From: Photorhabdus caribbeanensis
GTDB taxonomy: Bacteria > Pseudomonadota > Gammaproteobacteria > Enterobacterales > Enterobacteriaceae
Length of the DNA: 64,000 bases
Direction: 5' to 3'
Assembly: GCF_018448885.1 (NCBI RefSeq)
Contig: NZ_RCWB01000022.1
Coordinates: forward strand, 25,716-89,715
The number at the start of each line of letters is the position of its first letter. Position 1 is the first letter of the stretch. Below are positions 40,364 to 52,800 of the stretch, in pieces. The position numbers were made by a program, and so were the translations under genes. Under the pieces are notes generated by a model. The model worked only from the letters and a program-made list of their open reading frames with translations, searched no databases and had not been told where the DNA came from.

Positions 40364-41212
40364 TTGCTGAAGTACCGCCTTATAACGGCTGTGATATTAA
40401 TCCCTCTTGTGATTGCCGCTCTGTTTTTGCTGCCGCCAGTGGCGTTTGGGCTGGTTATTATCGCTGTTTCAGCTCTGGCAGCATGGGAATGGGGGCAATT
40501 CGCTGGCTTATTTAGCCAAACGAAACGGGCTATTCTAGCGGCTCTGTTTGCTATTGGTTTATTAGCCTTACAGTATACTCTGCCGGATTTCACTGACTTG
40601 ATTGGACAGCCGCAAATCACTTTTGCTCTATGGGGAGGGATGATTTGGTGGATTGTTGCGACGCTTCTGGTTGTCACCTATCCTTCTTCCGCTGTAATTT
40701 GGAAGAAATCCATTCTATTGCGCCTTTTGTTTGGTATCCTGACATTAGTGCCGTTTTACTGTGGAATGATGGTCTTACGGACTCAGGGGTATAGTGATAA
40801 TTCATATTATGGCGCATGGTGGTTACTGTATGTCATGTTGCTGGTATGGGGGGCGGATTCCGGTGCTTATCTCTTCGGACGTACTTTAGGTAAACGTAAA
40901 ATGGCGCCGAAAGTTTCTCCAGGAAAAACGCTGGAAGGATTAATCGGAGGGTTAATGACAGCGGCCATTATTTCATGGTTGTTTGGGAAATATGCTCCAG
41001 TACCTGCAATGCCTGAAAAACTTATGTTGTGTTCTGCTATTGTTGTTATCGCTTCTGTATTTGGTGATTTAACTGAGAGTATGTTCAAACGTGAATCAGG
41101 TATTAAGGATAGTAGCCAGCTAATTCCGGGGCATGGCGGTGTTATGGATCGTATTGATAGTCTGACTGCTGCGATCCCTGTCTTTGCCGGCATGATATTG
41201 CTGGTGTTTTGA
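40364..41212 (+). CDS. cdsA: Phosphatidate cytidylyltransferase
   Basis: Makes CDP-diacylglycerol from CTP and phosphatidate, the branch point of phospholipid synthesis. The protein is integral to the inner membrane with about eight helices. The CDS signature appears in the C-terminal part as GDLTESMFKREAGIKDS-like sequence (here SMFKRESGIKDSSQLIPGHG), followed by GGVMDRIDSLTAAIPVFAG. The start is a TTG seven bases after AGGAGGAA, a strong ribosome binding site, and MLKYRLITAV aligns with the E. coli start. Length 282 (E. coli 285). Confidence 0.95.
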   Translation: MLKYRLITAVILIPLVIAALFLLPPVAFGLVIIAVSALAAWEWGQFAGLFSQTKRAILAALFAIGLLALQYTLPDFTDLIGQPQITFALWGGMIWWIVATLLVVTYPSSAVIWKKSILLRLLFGILTLVPFYCGMMVLRTQGYSDNSYYGAWWLLYVMLLVWGADSGAYLFGRTLGKRKMAPKVSPGKTLEGLIGGLMTAAIISWLFGKYAPVPAMPEKLMLCSAIVVIASVFGDLTESMFKRESGIKDSSQLIPGHGGVMDRIDSLTAAIPVFAGMILLVF

Positions 41213-41241
41213 TCTCTCTGTTTGACGGCGTTTAAAAAAAT

Positions 41242-42597
41242 ATGATGGGAATTCTCTGGAATCTGGCGGCTTTTATTATTGCGCTAGGCATATTGATCAC
41301 TGTGCATGAGTTCGGTCATTTTTGGGTAGCCAGAAAGTGTGGTATTCACGTTGAACGTTTCTCCATTGGTTTTGGTAAAGCGCTATGGCGGCGTGTGGAT
41401 CGTCGGGGAACGGAATATGTCATAGCCCTTATTCCACTGGGGGGATATGTGAAAATGCTTGATGAGCGTGTTTCACCTGTTTCTCCTGAACACCGTCATA
41501 TGGCATTCAATAATAAAACACTTGGTCAGCGTGCTGCGGTTGTCAGTGCCGGGCCAATTGCTAACTTTTTATTGGCGGCTGTGGTTTATTGGTTAGTGTT
41601 TATTATTGGTGTGCCGGCAATACGTCCTGTTGTTGCGGATATCAAACCAGATTCTATCGCTGCGCAGGCAAATATTTCATCAGGAATGGAACTAAAATCC
41701 GTAGATGGTATCGAAACGCCTGATTGGAATTCAGTTCGTTTTGCTCTGGTGGGTAAGATAGGCGACGATAACATGACTGTTCAGGTTGTCTCTCCAGGTT
41801 CATCATATCCGGTAGAGAAAACTCTGGATTTGCGGCAATGGAACTTTGATCCAGATAAGCAGGACCCTGTGTTGTCTCTGGGGATTATGCCTGTCGGCCC
41901 TCATTTGGATTCTCTGGTGGAAAAAGTTATCCCTGGCTCCGCAGCGGAAAAAGCGGGTTTGCAAAAGGGGGACAGGATAGTTAAAGTCGGTGATCAGGAA
42001 ATAGATACTTGGCATACTTTTACATCCTTTGTCAGTAATAATCCGAATGCCCCGTTGGAACTTTCCGTGGATCGGGCTGGTCAAATTGTTCCTCTCTCTA
42101 TGACGCCGGAAGTAAGACAACAATCCGGTGGCAGGAAAGTTGGTTTTGCCGGTGTGGAACTGCGAGTAGTGCCATTAGCCGATGAATATAGAATCGTTCA
42201 GCAATATGGGCCTTTCTCCGCCATGTATCAGGCTGGAGATAAGACTTGGCAACTGATGCGATTAACTGTCAGTATGATTGGTAAGCTGATCGTTGGTGAT
42301 GTGAAAATTAACAACCTGAGTGGGCCTATCTCTATTGCCAAAGGGGCGGGGGTGTCGGCTGATTCCGGCTTGGTGTATTATTTGATGTTTTTGGCGCTGA
42401 TAAGCGTCAATCTTGGGATTATTAACCTAATCCCATTACCTGTGTTAGATGGTGGACATCTGCTCTTCTTGTTTATCGAAAAGATAAAGGGTGGGCCGGT
42501 TTCCGAGCGTGTACAAGACTTCAGCTATCGCATCGGTGCCATGATACTGGTGTTATTGATGGGGCTTGCACTTTTCAATGATTTCTCCCGTTTTTAA
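41242..42597 (+). CDS. rseP: Site-2 zinc metalloprotease RseP
   Basis: Inner-membrane intramembrane protease that completes cleavage of anti-sigma factor RseA after DegS, releasing sigma E, and also clears signal peptides. The zinc motif HEFGHFW lies in the first helix (about residues 22-28), and the third ligand in [15 protein letters not shown] near residue 395. Two PDZ domains lie in the periplasmic region (about residues 115-310). Length 451 (E. coli 450). A sigma-E-type promoter sequence lies inside the gene, upstream of bamA. Confidence 0.96.
   Translation: MMGILWNLAAFIIALGILITVHEFGHFWVARKCGIHVERFSIGFGKALWRRVDRRGTEYVIALIPLGGYVKMLDERVSPVSPEHRHMAFNNKTLGQRAAVVSAGPIANFLLAAVVYWLVFIIGVPAIRPVVADIKPDSIAAQANISSGMELKSVDGIETPDWNSVRFALVGKIGDDNMTVQVVSPGSSYPVEKTLDLRQWNFDPDKQDPVLSLGIMPVGPHLDSLVEKVIPGSAAEKAGLQKGDRIVKVGDQEIDTWHTFTSFVSNNPNAPLELSVDRAGQIVPLSMTPEVRQQSGGRKVGFAGVELRVVPLADEYRIVQQYGPFSAMYQAGDKTWQLMRLTVSMIGKLIVGDVKINNLSGPISIAKGAGVSADSGLVYYLMFLALISVNLGIINLIPLPVLDGGHLLFLFIEKIKGGPVSERVQDFSYRIGAMILVLLMGLALFNDFSRF
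42057..42085 (+). promoter_or_regulatory. Candidate sigma-E promoter within rseP serving bamA-skp
   Basis: GGAACTT and GTCAAA are separated by 16 bases, close to the sigma E consensus (GGAACTT, then TCAAA or TCTRA). It lies about 550 bases before bamA. Sigma-E control of bamA and skp is established in E. coli; the use of this particular site is inferred from sequence only. Confidence 0.6.
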
Positions 42598-42631
42598 AGC
42601 GGAAGACTGGTTAGGAAGACGCATTACAACG

Positions 42632-45025
42632 ATGGCGATGAAAAAGTTACTCATAGCGTCGCTGCTGTTCGGCAGCGCCACTGCATACGGTGCAGACGGA
42701 TTCGTAGTTCAGGACATTCACTTTGAAGGTCTTCAACGCGTCGCCGTAGGTGCAGCATTATTGAATATGCCAGTTCGCGTAGGTGATACGGTCAGCGATG
42801 AAGATATCGGTCGTACCATTCATGCACTATTTGCTACTGGTAACTTTGAAGACGTTCGTGTCCTGCGTGATGGCAATACACTTATTGTTCAGGTAAAAGA
42901 ACGGCCGACTATTGCCAGCATCACTTTCTCCGGCAATAAATCGGTGAAAGATGACATGTTGAAACAAAACCTTGAGGCATCTCATGTTCGAGTCGGAGAA
43001 GCCCTTGACCGCACGATGCTGTCCAATATCGAAAGAGGGTTGGAAGATTTCTATTACAGTGTAGGTAAATACAACGCTAGTGTAAAAGCGGTTGTTACGC
43101 CACTTCCACGTAACCGTGTTGATTTGAAACTGGTTTTTGCTGAAGGTGTTTCGGCAAAAATCCAGCAAATTAACATTGTCGGTAATAAATCATTTTCTTC
43201 TGATGAGTTATTGAATCGTTTCCAACTTAGGGATGATGTGCCGTGGTGGAATCTGACTGCCGATCAAAAATATCAGAAACAAAAACTGACTGGCGACCTT
43301 GAAGCATTGCGCAGTTTTTACCTTGATCGCGGTTATGCCCGTTTCAACATTGATTCGACCCAGGTCAGTTTGACGCCAGATAAAAAAGGTATTTATGTCA
43401 CGATAAATATGACTGAGGGGGATCAATACAAAATATCAGGTATTGACCTGAACGGTAATATGGCGGGTTATCAGTCAGAAATTACTAAGCTGGCTGCTAT
43501 TGAGCCTGGATCTCTGTATAACGGGACTCAGGTGACTAAAATGGAAAATGATATCAAGAACTTGCTTGGTCGCTATGGTTATGCTTACCCACGAGTGATG
43601 ACGCAACCTGAAATCAATGATCAGGATAAAACAGTAAAACTGCATGTCAATATTGATGCGGGTAACCGTTTCTATGTTCGTAAAATTCGTTTCTCTGGTA
43701 ATGACACCACTAAAGATTCCGTTCTGCGTCGTGAAATGCGTCAGATGGAAAGAGCATGGTTAGGGAGTGATCTGGTTGAACTGGGTAAAGAGCGTCTTAA
43801 CCGTTTGGGGTATTTCGAAACGGTAGATGTTGAAACTCAGCGTGTACCAGGCAGCCCTGATCAGGTAGATGTTGTTTATAAAGTGAAAGAACGTAATACC
43901 GGTTCTTTGAACTTTGGTGTTGGTTTTGGTACAGAAAGCGGCGTTAGTTTCCAGATTGGTGCTCAGCAAGATAACTGGTTAGGTACAGGTAATGCTGTGG
44001 GGATTAATGCTAGTAAGAACGATTATTCAACCTATGCAGAGCTCTCCTTCACCGATCCATACTTCACAGTTAATGGTGTGAGCCTTGGAGGCCGGATATT
44101 CTACAACGATTTCAGAGCCGATGATGCTGAATTGTCCGGTTATACTAACCAAAGTTATGGCATCGATGGTTTCCTCGGTTTCCCGGTTAATGAAAATAAC
44201 GCTTTGCGTTTTGGGTTAAATTATGTTCATAACTCGCTGTCTGATATGCTTCCTCAAACAGCAATGTGGCGCTATCTAAAGGCTATGGGTGAGAAACCAG
44301 ATTACGAAAGTAAAGCTGAGTTCAAAGCGGATGACTTTGCTTTGAATGTAGGTTGGACATATAACAACCTTGACCGTGGTTTCTTCCCAACATCCGGTGT
44401 GAAATCGACTCTGAATGGTAAAGTGACTATTCCTGGTTCGGATAACGAATTCTATAAAGTGACTCTTGATACTTCTGCGTATTATCCGATTAATGACGAT
44501 CATACTTGGGTGATTTTGGGGCGTGGTCGTTTAGGTTATGGGGATGGATTAGGCGGTAAAGAGTTACCATTCTATGAAAACTTTTATGCAGGTGGTTCTA
44601 GTACGGTTCGTGGTTTCCGTTCTAACAATATCGGTCCTAAGGCTATTTACCTGAATAAGGACGGGTCGCCTAAGAAAGATAGCCCATCTCGTGATGCCGT
44701 GGGGGGTAACGCAATGGCGGTAGCCAGCCTTGAGTTGATTACTCCGACGCCATTCCTTGATAGTAAGTATTCGAATTCTGTCCGAACTTCATTCTTTATT
44801 GATTCAGGTACGGTTTGGGATACCTATTGGAATGATTCTGCTGCGATGAAGAGCAAAGGTATACCTGATTACAGCAAACCAGGTAATATCCGCGTTTCGG
44901 CGGGTATTGCATTGCAATGGATGTCTCCTTTAGGTCCGCTGGTGTTCTCTTATGCTAAGCCGATCAAAGACTACGAAGGTGATAGATCAGAGCAATTCCA
45001 ATTTAATATTGGCAAAACCTGGTGA
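42632..45025 (+). CDS. bamA: Outer membrane protein assembly factor BamA
   Basis: Central Omp85-family subunit of the BAM complex that folds and inserts outer-membrane beta-barrel proteins. A Sec signal peptide ([20 protein letters not shown]) precedes five POTRA domains (about residues 21-420) and a 16-stranded barrel. The conserved VRGF motif is in [18 protein letters not shown], and the last residues FQFNIGKTW end in an aromatic, the barrel-insertion signature. I start at MAMKKLL, as in E. coli; the frame upstream overlaps rseP. Length 797 (E. coli 810). Confidence 0.97.
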   Translation: MAMKKLLIASLLFGSATAYGADGFVVQDIHFEGLQRVAVGAALLNMPVRVGDTVSDEDIGRTIHALFATGNFEDVRVLRDGNTLIVQVKERPTIASITFSGNKSVKDDMLKQNLEASHVRVGEALDRTMLSNIERGLEDFYYSVGKYNASVKAVVTPLPRNRVDLKLVFAEGVSAKIQQINIVGNKSFSSDELLNRFQLRDDVPWWNLTADQKYQKQKLTGDLEALRSFYLDRGYARFNIDSTQVSLTPDKKGIYVTINMTEGDQYKISGIDLNGNMAGYQSEITKLAAIEPGSLYNGTQVTKMENDIKNLLGRYGYAYPRVMTQPEINDQDKTVKLHVNIDAGNRFYVRKIRFSGNDTTKDSVLRREMRQMERAWLGSDLVELGKERLNRLGYFETVDVETQRVPGSPDQVDVVYKVKERNTGSLNFGVGFGTESGVSFQIGAQQDNWLGTGNAVGINASKNDYSTYAELSFTDPYFTVNGVSLGGRIFYNDFRADDAELSGYTNQSYGIDGFLGFPVNENNALRFGLNYVHNSLSDMLPQTAMWRYLKAMGEKPDYESKAEFKADDFALNVGWTYNNLDRGFFPTSGVKSTLNGKVTIPGSDNEFYKVTLDTSAYYPINDDHTWVILGRGRLGYGDGLGGKELPFYENFYAGGSSTVRGFRSNNIGPKAIYLNKDGSPKKDSPSRDAVGGNAMAVASLELITPTPFLDSKYSNSVRTSFFIDSGTVWDTYWNDSAAMKSKGIPDYSKPGNIRVSAGIALQWMSPLGPLVFSYAKPIKDYEGDRSEQFQFNIGKTW

Positions 45026-45135
45026 TAATGCGTTTTTATCTTATTATTGATAGAGTAAGCTCTGAAATCGTAGGTTTCAGAGCATTGACTAAGTTTTCCA
45101 ATAGGTTACAGATAGCGTGGTTTAAGGAGTTTATA

Positions 45136-45633
45136 GTGAAAAAATGGTTGTGTGCAGCAAGCTTTGGTATTGCATTAGCTTTCTCTGTTGGCGTTCAGGC
45201 AGCGGACAAAATTGCCGTTGTAAATGTTGGTGAGATTTTCCAGCAGCTACCAGCCCGCGAAGCTGTTGCGAAGCAGTTGGAAAATGAGTTTAAAAACCGC
45301 GCATCTGAATTGCAACGGATGGAAGCTGACTTGCAATCCAAGATCCAGAAATTACAGCGTGATGGCTCCACTATGAAATCCAGTGAGCGCACTAAGCTGG
45401 AAAAAGATGTGATGGCTAAGCGTGAAGAATTTGCCAAAAAAGCCCAAGCTTTTGAACAAGATCACCGTCGTCGCGAGATGGAAGAACGCAACAAAATTTT
45501 AAGTCGTATTCAGGACGCAATCAAAGTAGTTGCTGGCAAAGAAGGCTATGATGTCGTTATTGATGCGAATGCTGTTGCTTATTCAGTATCTGGCAAAAAT
45601 ATTACTGCAAGTGTGTTGAAACAGGTTAAATAA
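45136..45633 (+). CDS. skp: Periplasmic chaperone Skp
   Basis: Trimeric periplasmic holdase that carries unfolded outer-membrane proteins to BamA. I start at a GTG seven bases after AAGGAG; this gives the signal peptide (M)[18 protein letters not shown] with cleavage after VQA. The mature part has [17 protein letters not shown], long charged coiled-coil arms (about residues 55-120) and a C-terminal strand region. Length 165 (E. coli 161). The frame extends upstream into non-homologous sequence. Confidence 0.96.
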   Translation: MKKWLCAASFGIALAFSVGVQAADKIAVVNVGEIFQQLPAREAVAKQLENEFKNRASELQRMEADLQSKIQKLQRDGSTMKSSERTKLEKDVMAKREEFAKKAQAFEQDHRRREMEERNKILSRIQDAIKVVAGKEGYDVVIDANAVAYSVSGKNITASVLKQVK

Positions 45634-45636
45634 TAG

Positions 45637-46665
45637 ATGTCTTCAATTCGATTGGCTGATTTAGCACAGCAGTTGAATGCACAATTACATGGTGATGGCG
45701 ATATCGTTATCACCAGTATTGCACCAATGCATTCCGCCAATAGCGAACAGATCACTTTTTTGTCTGACAGTCGTTACCGTGAACGTTTAGGTGAATGTCA
45801 GGCAGCCGCTGTCGTTCTTCAGGCGTCAGATCTTCCTTATTGCAATATTCCGGCGTTGGTTGTCGCCAATCCTTATCTGGCATATGCCTATATGGCTCAG
45901 ATTATGGATACAACACCAGTTCCCGCACAGGATATTCACTCTTCTGCGGTGATTTCGCCTCAGGCAACTTTGGGTAAAAACGTTGCTGTCGGAGCCAATG
46001 CTGTTATCGAATCTGGCGTTGTTCTTGGTGACAATGTTGTTATCGGTGCAGGCTGTTTTATTGGTAAAAATACGCGTATTGGAGCGGGAAGTCGTCTTTG
46101 GGCGAATGTCTCTGTTTATCATAATGTTGAAATAGGTGAACAGTGTTTGATCCAATCAGGAGCGGTGATTGGGTCTGATGGTTTTGGCTATGCGAATGAT
46201 CGTGGCAAGTGGGTTAAAATCCCTCAATTAGGTTCAGTCATTATTGGTGATCGGGTTGAGATTGGCGCTTGTACGACGATCGATCGAGGAGCTTTGGATA
46301 ATACTATTATTGGCAATGGTGTCATTATCGATAACCAGTGTCAGATTGCTCATAATGTTATCATTGGTGACAATACGGCAGTTGCTGGCGGTGTGATCAT
46401 GGCCGGTAGTCTGAAAATTGGTTGTTACTGTATGATTGGCGGCGCCAGTGTAATTAATGGACATATGGAAATCTGTGATAAGGTGACAGTCACGGGAATG
46501 AGTATGGTGATGCGTCCTATCACTGAACCTGGTGTATACTCCTCTGGCATTCCGGCACAACCAAATAAAGTTTGGCGTAAGACGGCAGCTTTAGTCATGA
46601 ATATCAATGAAATGAATAAACGTCTTAAGTCAATGGAGAGTAAACTGGAAGGCGAAAACGAGTAA
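45637..46665 (+). CDS. lpxD: UDP-3-O-(3-hydroxymyristoyl)glucosamine N-acyltransferase
   Basis: Third enzyme of lipid A synthesis; adds the second 3-hydroxyacyl chain from acyl carrier protein to UDP-3-O-acyl-glucosamine. An N-terminal uridine-binding domain (about residues 1-100) is followed by a left-handed beta-helix of hexapeptide repeats (100-310) with the catalytic histidine in [14 protein letters not shown]. Length 342 (E. coli 341). Begins three bases after skp. Confidence 0.97.
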   Translation: MSSIRLADLAQQLNAQLHGDGDIVITSIAPMHSANSEQITFLSDSRYRERLGECQAAAVVLQASDLPYCNIPALVVANPYLAYAYMAQIMDTTPVPAQDIHSSAVISPQATLGKNVAVGANAVIESGVVLGDNVVIGAGCFIGKNTRIGAGSRLWANVSVYHNVEIGEQCLIQSGAVIGSDGFGYANDRGKWVKIPQLGSVIIGDRVEIGACTTIDRGALDNTIIGNGVIIDNQCQIAHNVIIGDNTAVAGGVIMAGSLKIGCYCMIGGASVINGHMEICDKVTVTGMSMVMRPITEPGVYSSGIPAQPNKVWRKTAALVMNINEMNKRLKSMESKLEGENE

Positions 46666-46708
46666 TTGCACTATATTTAATTGTACTAGATTTAATTGCA
46701 CTATATTT
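46664..46708 (+). repeat. Three tandem 15-bp repeats at the lpxD stop codon
   Basis: AATTGCACTATATTT, AATTGTACTAGATTT and AATTGCACTATATTT follow each other directly and begin inside the lpxD stop codon. The middle copy differs at two bases. They occupy part of the 154-base lpxD-fabZ gap. Confidence 0.85.
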
Positions 46709-46819
46709 TTATTTTTGGTTGTGTCTTATTTTGCGGCCTGCCTGGGAACTCTGGATTTGGGGTTTAAGCGGGCCGTGTCGTTAATACAATTAGTCCTTTT
46801 TGACAGGAAGAGTATTTAG

Positions 46820-47272
46820 ATGAGTGATAATCATACTCTGCACATTGAAGAAATTTTAGATCTACTTCCACATCGTTATCCGTTTTTATTGGTGGATCGC
46901 GTTCTTGATTTTGAGGAAGGTAAATTCTTACGTGCAGTAAAAAATGTATCTTTTAACGAACCCTTCTTTCAGGGACATTTTCCCGGCAAACCTATTTTCC
47001 CTGGCGTTCTGATCCTTGAAGCTATGGCACAGGCTACCGGAATTCTGGCATTTAAGAGTGTGGGTAAACTAGAGCCAAATGAGCTCTATTATTTTGCCGC
47101 TATCGATGGTGCCCGTTTTAAACGTCCGGTAGTGCCTGGGGATCAAATGATATTAGAAGTAGAATTTATTAAGGAGCGTCGAGGGGTTGCGCGTTGTAGA
47201 GGCGTAGCGAAAGTCGATGGAGAAGTAGCTTGCGAAGCAGAAATGATGTGTGCTCGCCGTCGTGAGGTCTAG
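46820..47272 (+). CDS. fabZ: 3-hydroxyacyl-ACP dehydratase FabZ
   Basis: Dehydrates 3-hydroxyacyl-ACP in fatty-acid elongation and competes with LpxA and LpxD for 3-hydroxymyristoyl-ACP. The hot-dog fold active site is in [20 protein letters not shown] (His and, one turn later, Glu in LEAMAQATG). Length 150 (E. coli 151). It is preceded by AGGAAGAG and is three bases from lpxA. Confidence 0.97.
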   Translation: MSDNHTLHIEEILDLLPHRYPFLLVDRVLDFEEGKFLRAVKNVSFNEPFFQGHFPGKPIFPGVLILEAMAQATGILAFKSVGKLEPNELYYFAAIDGARFKRPVVPGDQMILEVEFIKERRGVARCRGVAKVDGEVACEAEMMCARRREV

Positions 47273-47275
47273 TCT

Positions 47276-48064
47276 ATGATTGATGAAACCGCTTATATAC
47301 ATCCTAGCGCTATTGTGGAAGATGGTGCGGTTATCGGTGCTAATGTTCGTATTGGACCGTTTTGTTGTATTGGTTCTCAGGTTGAAATTGGCGAAGGTAC
47401 AGAGCTGAAATCTCATGTTGTTGTCAATGGAATAACCAAAATCGGTCGTGATAACCAGATTTTTCAATTTGCTTCTATTGGCGAAATGAATCAGGACCTG
47501 AAATATCACGGTGAACCAACCCGAGTTGAAATTGGTGATCGTAACCGTATCCGCGAAAGTGTCACCATTCATCGTGGTACCGAGCAGGGTGGCGGTGTAA
47601 CGAAAATCGGCAATGATAATTTGTTGATGATTAATGCCCATATCGCTCATGACTGTATTCTCGGTGATCGTTGTGTCATTGCTAATAATGGTACTTTGGG
47701 AGGGCATGTTATCCTGGGTGATTATGTCATCATTGGTGGTATGAGTGCGATTCATCAGTTCTGTCAGATAGGCTCTCATGCTATGGTGGGAGGATGTTCT
47801 GGTGTGGTGCAGGATATTCCGCCATATGTTATTGCTCAGGGGAATCATGCAACACCTTTTGGTACTAATGTCGAAGGTCTAAAACGCCGTGGTTTTGATA
47901 AAGAGTCATTGCATGCAATTAGAAATGCGTACAAGATTTTGTATCGTAACGGAAAAACGTTAGAAGAAGCACAACAAGAAATTGCTGAGCTGGCTGAAAA
48001 TAATCAGCATGTAAAGATTTTCAGTGATTTTTTGGCAAATTCTACCCGCGGCATTATCCGTTAA
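47276..48064 (+). CDS. lpxA: UDP-N-acetylglucosamine acyltransferase LpxA
   Basis: First enzyme of lipid A synthesis, transferring 3-hydroxymyristate to UDP-GlcNAc. The left-handed beta-helix starts at once ([20 protein letters not shown]) and the catalytic histidine is in [12 protein letters not shown]. The C-terminal helical part begins at [20 protein letters not shown]. Length 262 equals E. coli LpxA. Shares the lpxD-fabZ-lpxA-lpxB cluster organisation of enterobacteria. Confidence 0.97.
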   Translation: MIDETAYIHPSAIVEDGAVIGANVRIGPFCCIGSQVEIGEGTELKSHVVVNGITKIGRDNQIFQFASIGEMNQDLKYHGEPTRVEIGDRNRIRESVTIHRGTEQGGGVTKIGNDNLLMINAHIAHDCILGDRCVIANNGTLGGHVILGDYVIIGGMSAIHQFCQIGSHAMVGGCSGVVQDIPPYVIAQGNHATPFGTNVEGLKRRGFDKESLHAIRNAYKILYRNGKTLEEAQQEIAELAENNQHVKIFSDFLANSTRGIIR

Positions 48065-48068
48065 GTAG

Positions 48069-49253
48069 ATGAAGGATACTCCTTTGGCTACCATTTCTTC
48101 TATTGATAGTGTGCGTCCGTTGACTATTGGATTAATCGCCGGAGAAACCTCCGGTGATATCCTTGGTGCAGGTTTAATTCGTGCTTTAAAAGCGAAAGTG
48201 CCTAATGCCCGTTTTGTTGGTGTGGCAGGTCCTCTTATGCAGGCTGAAGGTTGTGAAGCCTGGTATGAAATGGAGGAGCTGGCAGTAATGGGGATTGTCG
48301 AAGTTCTCGGACGTTTGCCTCGTTTGTTGAAAATACGTAAGGATCTCACAACCCGTTTCACTGAATTGAAACCTGATGTGTTTGTAGGCATTGATGCGCC
48401 AGATTTCAATATTACCTTGGAAGGTCGGTTAAAACAGCAGGGCATCCGCACCATTCATTATGTCAGTCCGTCGGTATGGGCTTGGCGGCAGAAACGAGTT
48501 TTCAAAATTGGTAAAGCCACAGATATGGTCCTGGCTTTCTTACCTTTTGAAAAAGCGTTTTACGATAAGTTTAATGTTCCATGCCGGTTTATTGGGCATA
48601 CGATGGCGGATGCCATGCCATTGCAACCAAATAAAGCAGCGGCGCGTGAACTATTAGGTATTCCGCCAGAGGCTGTTTGCTTGGCTTTATTGCCGGGGAG
48701 TCGCCATTCTGAGGTTGAGATGCTGAGTGCGGATTTTCTTAAAACTGCTCAGTTATTGCAGCAAAGCATATCTGATCTGCATCTATTTGTGCCGTTGGTG
48801 AATGCTAAACGGCGTGAGCAATTTGAGCGCATTAAGCAAGAAGTTGCGCCGGAGCTGAATGTTCATCTTGTGGATGGCAAGGCGCGAGAAATCATGATCG
48901 CAAGTGATGCCGCGCTTTTGGCCTCTGGCACCGCTGCCTTGGAATGTATGCTGGCAAAATGTCCAATGGTGGTTGGTTATCGGATGAAGCCATTGACTTT
49001 CTGGTTGGCAAAACGCTTGGTAAAAACGCCTTATGTTTCATTACCTAACTTATTATCCGGTGAAGAGTTAGTTAAAGAATTATTGCAGGAAGAATGTCAG
49101 CCGCAAAAACTTGCAGATGAATTATTGCCGTTACTACAAGGCAATGAAAAAGTTGAAGTATTGAAACAGACATTTTTACATTTGCATGAAAGCATTCGTT
49201 GTAATGCTGACGAACAAGCAGCACAAGCCGTGCTGGAATTGGCAGGAAAATGA
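48069..49253 (+). CDS. lpxB: Lipid A disaccharide synthase LpxB
   Basis: GT19-family glycosyltransferase that joins 2,3-diacylglucosamine 1-phosphate and its UDP derivative to the lipid A disaccharide at the inner membrane. Conserved segments are [55 protein letters not shown] and [20 protein letters not shown]. Length 394, about twelve residues longer than E. coli at the N-terminus. Its stop overlaps the ATG of rnhB. Confidence 0.96.
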   Translation: MKDTPLATISSIDSVRPLTIGLIAGETSGDILGAGLIRALKAKVPNARFVGVAGPLMQAEGCEAWYEMEELAVMGIVEVLGRLPRLLKIRKDLTTRFTELKPDVFVGIDAPDFNITLEGRLKQQGIRTIHYVSPSVWAWRQKRVFKIGKATDMVLAFLPFEKAFYDKFNVPCRFIGHTMADAMPLQPNKAAARELLGIPPEAVCLALLPGSRHSEVEMLSADFLKTAQLLQQSISDLHLFVPLVNAKRREQFERIKQEVAPELNVHLVDGKAREIMIASDAALLASGTAALECMLAKCPMVVGYRMKPLTFWLAKRLVKTPYVSLPNLLSGEELVKELLQEECQPQKLADELLPLLQGNEKVEVLKQTFLHLHESIRCNADEQAAQAVLELAGK

Positions 49254-49840
49254 TGGAATTTATATATCCTCAGGCGAGTCTGATTGCTGGGGTTGATGAA
49301 GTTGGTCGAGGTCCATTAGTGGGGGCTGTTGTGACTGCCGCTGTGATTTTAGATCCGTTACGGCCGATAGTTGGTTTGGCTGATTCTAAAAAACTTAGTG
49401 AAAAACGCCGTGAGGCTCTGTATCTGGAGATCACAGAAAAAGCATTGTGCTGGAGTTTAGGGCATGCAGAACCGGCAGAAATTGATCAATTGAATATCCT
49501 GCATGCAACTATGCTTGCGATGCAGAGGGCTGTGGCTAATTTGCCTATTTCTCCTGAGTATGTGCTGATTGATGGTAATCGTTGCCCTAAATTACCCATG
49601 CCGGCGCAAGCAGTGATAAAAGGCGATGGACTGGTTGCTGAAATCAGTGCCGCTTCTATCGTGGCGAAAGTTACCAGAGACCGGGAAATGGCTGAACTTG
49701 ATCAACTGTTTCCCGAATATGGATTTGCTAAGCATAAAGGGTACCCGACCGCATTTCATTTAGAAAAGTTGGCTCAGTTGGGGGCGACAGAACATCATCG
49801 TAAAAGCTTTGCGCCAGTTAAGAGAGCGATTGGCTTTTAA
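49250..49840 (+). CDS. rnhB: Ribonuclease HII
   Basis: Cleaves RNA in RNA-DNA hybrids and starts removal of single ribonucleotides from DNA. The metal-binding DEDD residues are visible in [29 protein letters not shown] and [14 protein letters not shown]. Length 196 (E. coli 198). The ATG overlaps the lpxB stop (ATGA), giving translational coupling, and dnaE follows after a short gap. Confidence 0.96.
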   Translation: MMEFIYPQASLIAGVDEVGRGPLVGAVVTAAVILDPLRPIVGLADSKKLSEKRREALYLEITEKALCWSLGHAEPAEIDQLNILHATMLAMQRAVANLPISPEYVLIDGNRCPKLPMPAQAVIKGDGLVAEISAASIVAKVTRDREMAELDQLFPEYGFAKHKGYPTAFHLEKLAQLGATEHHRKSFAPVKRAIGF

Positions 49841-49897
49841 GTAAACTGGTTGACTGAATACCGCTATTCTTCAAATTGATATCATCTGGATAAATAT

Positions 49898-52800
49898 ATG
49901 GCCGAACCCCGTTTTGTGCACTTACGTGTTCACAGCGACTATTCAATGATTGATGGCTTAGCCAAAACCAGCCCTTTAGTGAAAAAGGTTGCGCAGTTAG
50001 GTATGCCGGCTTTTGCGATCACTGATTTTACCAATTTGTGTGGGTTGGTGAGATTTTACGGCAGCGCTCATGGAGCAGGAATAAAACCAATTATTGGTGC
50101 TGATTTTTATGTAGAAAGTGAACTGCTTGGTGATGAGTACGCTAGCCTCACCATTCTTGCGCGCAATAATACCGGTTATCATAACCTGACGTTGCTGATA
50201 TCAGAGGCTTATCAGAAGGGATATGGTGCGATTGGTCCGACAATTAAACTAGAATGGCTGATAAACCATAAAGAAGGTCTAATCTTACTCTCTGGTGGCC
50301 GTATGGGAGATGTGGGGAAATTCCTGCTACGTGGTAATCAGGTTATGGTGGACCAATGCCTTGAGTTTTATCAGGAGCATTTTCCCGGCTGTTATTATTT
50401 GGAGTTGATCCGCACAGGGCGTGCAGATGAAGAAAGTTATCTGCATGCAGCGGTTGCATTGGCAACAGAAAAAAACTTGCCTGTCGTTGCAACTAATGAT
50501 GTTCGTTTCATTGATAGCGAAGATTTTGATGCACATGAGATTCGCGTAGCGATTCATGATGGCTATACTTTGGCTGACCCCAAACGCCCGAAAAATTACA
50601 GTCCTCAGCAATATCTGCGTAGTGAACAGGAAATGTGTGAGCTATTCGCTGATATTCCTGAAGCGCTGGAAAACAGTGTAGAAATTGCTAAGCGCTGTAA
50701 TGTCACTATTCGCCTTGGTGAATATTTCTTGCCGCAATTCCCTACGGGAGAAATGAGTACTGAAGATTATCTGATAGATAGATCTAAACAAGGGTTGGAA
50801 GAACGCTTGGCATTTCTCTATCCGGATCCTAAAGTACGTGCAGAAAAACGTCCTGAATATGATGAGAGACTCGATGTTGAACTTCGGGTTATCAACCAGA
50901 TGGGGTTCCCTGGCTACTTTCTGATCGTGATGGAATTCATTCAGTGGTCGAAAGACAATGGTGTTCCTGTAGGCCCTGGACGTGGTTCGGGTGCAGGTTC
51001 TTTGGTGGCTTATGCCCTGAAAATAACCGATCTCGATCCTTTGGAATTTGATCTGCTATTTGAACGATTCCTAAACCCTGAACGTGTTTCTATGCCCGAT
51101 TTTGACGTTGATTTCTGTATGGAAAAACGTGATTTGGTGATTGAGCATGTGGCTGATATATATGGTCGTGACGCCGTATCTCAGATCATCACATTCGGTA
51201 CAATGGCAGCGAAAGCGGTAATCCGGGATGTTGGCCGAGTGCTAGGGCATCCATACGGATTTGTTGATAGGATTTCCAAATTAATACCGCTTGATCCTGG
51301 TATGACGTTGGATAAAGCATTTGCCGCGGAGCCTCAACTTCCTGAAATCTATGAAGCGGATGAGGAAGTTAAGGCGCTGATAGATATGGCGCGTAAATTG
51401 GAAGGTGTCACTCGTAATGCCGGAAAACACGCGGGCGGGGTAGTTATCGCCCCAACTAAGATCACCGATTTCTCGCCTCTCTATTGTGACCCGGAAGGTT
51501 TGAACCCGGTTACTCAGTTTGATAAAAACGACGTGGAATATGCAGGGTTGGTGAAATTTGACTTCCTCGGGCTGAGGACACTGACCATTATCAACTGGGC
51601 ATTAGAGATGATCAACGCGCGTAGAGCGAAGAAAGGTCTAGAGCCGATTGATATTGCAGCCATTCCGCTGAACGACGCTAAAAGCTTTGATATGCTGCAA
51701 CGCGCTGAAACAACAGCGGTATTTCAGCTTGAATCCCGTGGTATGAAGGATCTGATTAAACGTCTGCGTCCCGACTGCTTCGAAGATATGATCGCGCTTG
51801 TTGCTTTATTCCGTCCGGGTCCTTTGCAATCAGGCATGGTAGATAACTTCATTGACCGCAAGCACGGCAGGGAAGAGATCTCATATCCGGATATACAGTG
51901 GCAGCATGAATCTTTACAGCCAGTGTTAGAGCCAACTTACGGCATTATCCTTTACCAAGAACAAGTGATGCAGATTGCTCAAGTACTGGCGGGATATACT
52001 CTCGGTGGTGCAGATATGCTCCGACGAGCGATGGGCAAGAAAAAGCCGGAGGAGATGGCTAAACAGCGTTCTGTCTTTGAAGAAGGCGCAAAAAAACTGG
52101 GTATTGATGGCCAACTGGCAATGAAAATCTTTGACCTGGTAGAGAAGTTTGCCGGTTACGGATTTAACAAATCTCACTCTGCTGCGTATGCCTTGGTTTC
52201 TTATCAGACCTTATGGCTGAAAGCACATTACCCGGCTGAATTCATGGCTGCGGTAATGACTGCTGATATGGATAATACAGAAAAAGTTGTTGGTTTGATT
52301 GATGAATGCTGGCGCATGGGGCTGAAAATCTTACCACCTGATATTAATAGTGGCTTGTATCATTTCCACGTTAATGATGACGGGGAAATCGTATATGGTA
52401 TTGGTGCAATTAAAGGGGTAGGTGAAGGGCCGATTGAAGCGATCATCGAAGCTCGTCAGAAAGGTGGTTATTTTAGAGAACTGTTTGATTTATGTGCCCG
52501 TGTTGACATCAAGAAGTTAAATCGCCGAGTGATGGAAAAACTGATCATGTCAGGGGCATTTGATCGTTTGGGGCCGCACCGTGCAGCACTGATGTCTACA
52601 CTGGAAGATGCCCTAAAAGCGGCAGACCAACATGCTAAAGCAGAAGCTACTGGTCAGACTGATATGTTTGGTGTATTAGCGGAAGAGCCAGAAGAAGTGG
52701 AACGCTCTTATGCCAATATTCCTCAATGGGCGGAACAGATTGTTCTTGACGGTGAACGGGAAACGTTGGGTCTCTATTTAACTGGGCATCCTATTACCCG

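Noticed and set aside
47153..47848. A 231-codon minus-strand frame under lpxA
   Set aside because: Shadow of the hexapeptide-repeat gene; the plus-strand LpxA is unambiguous.
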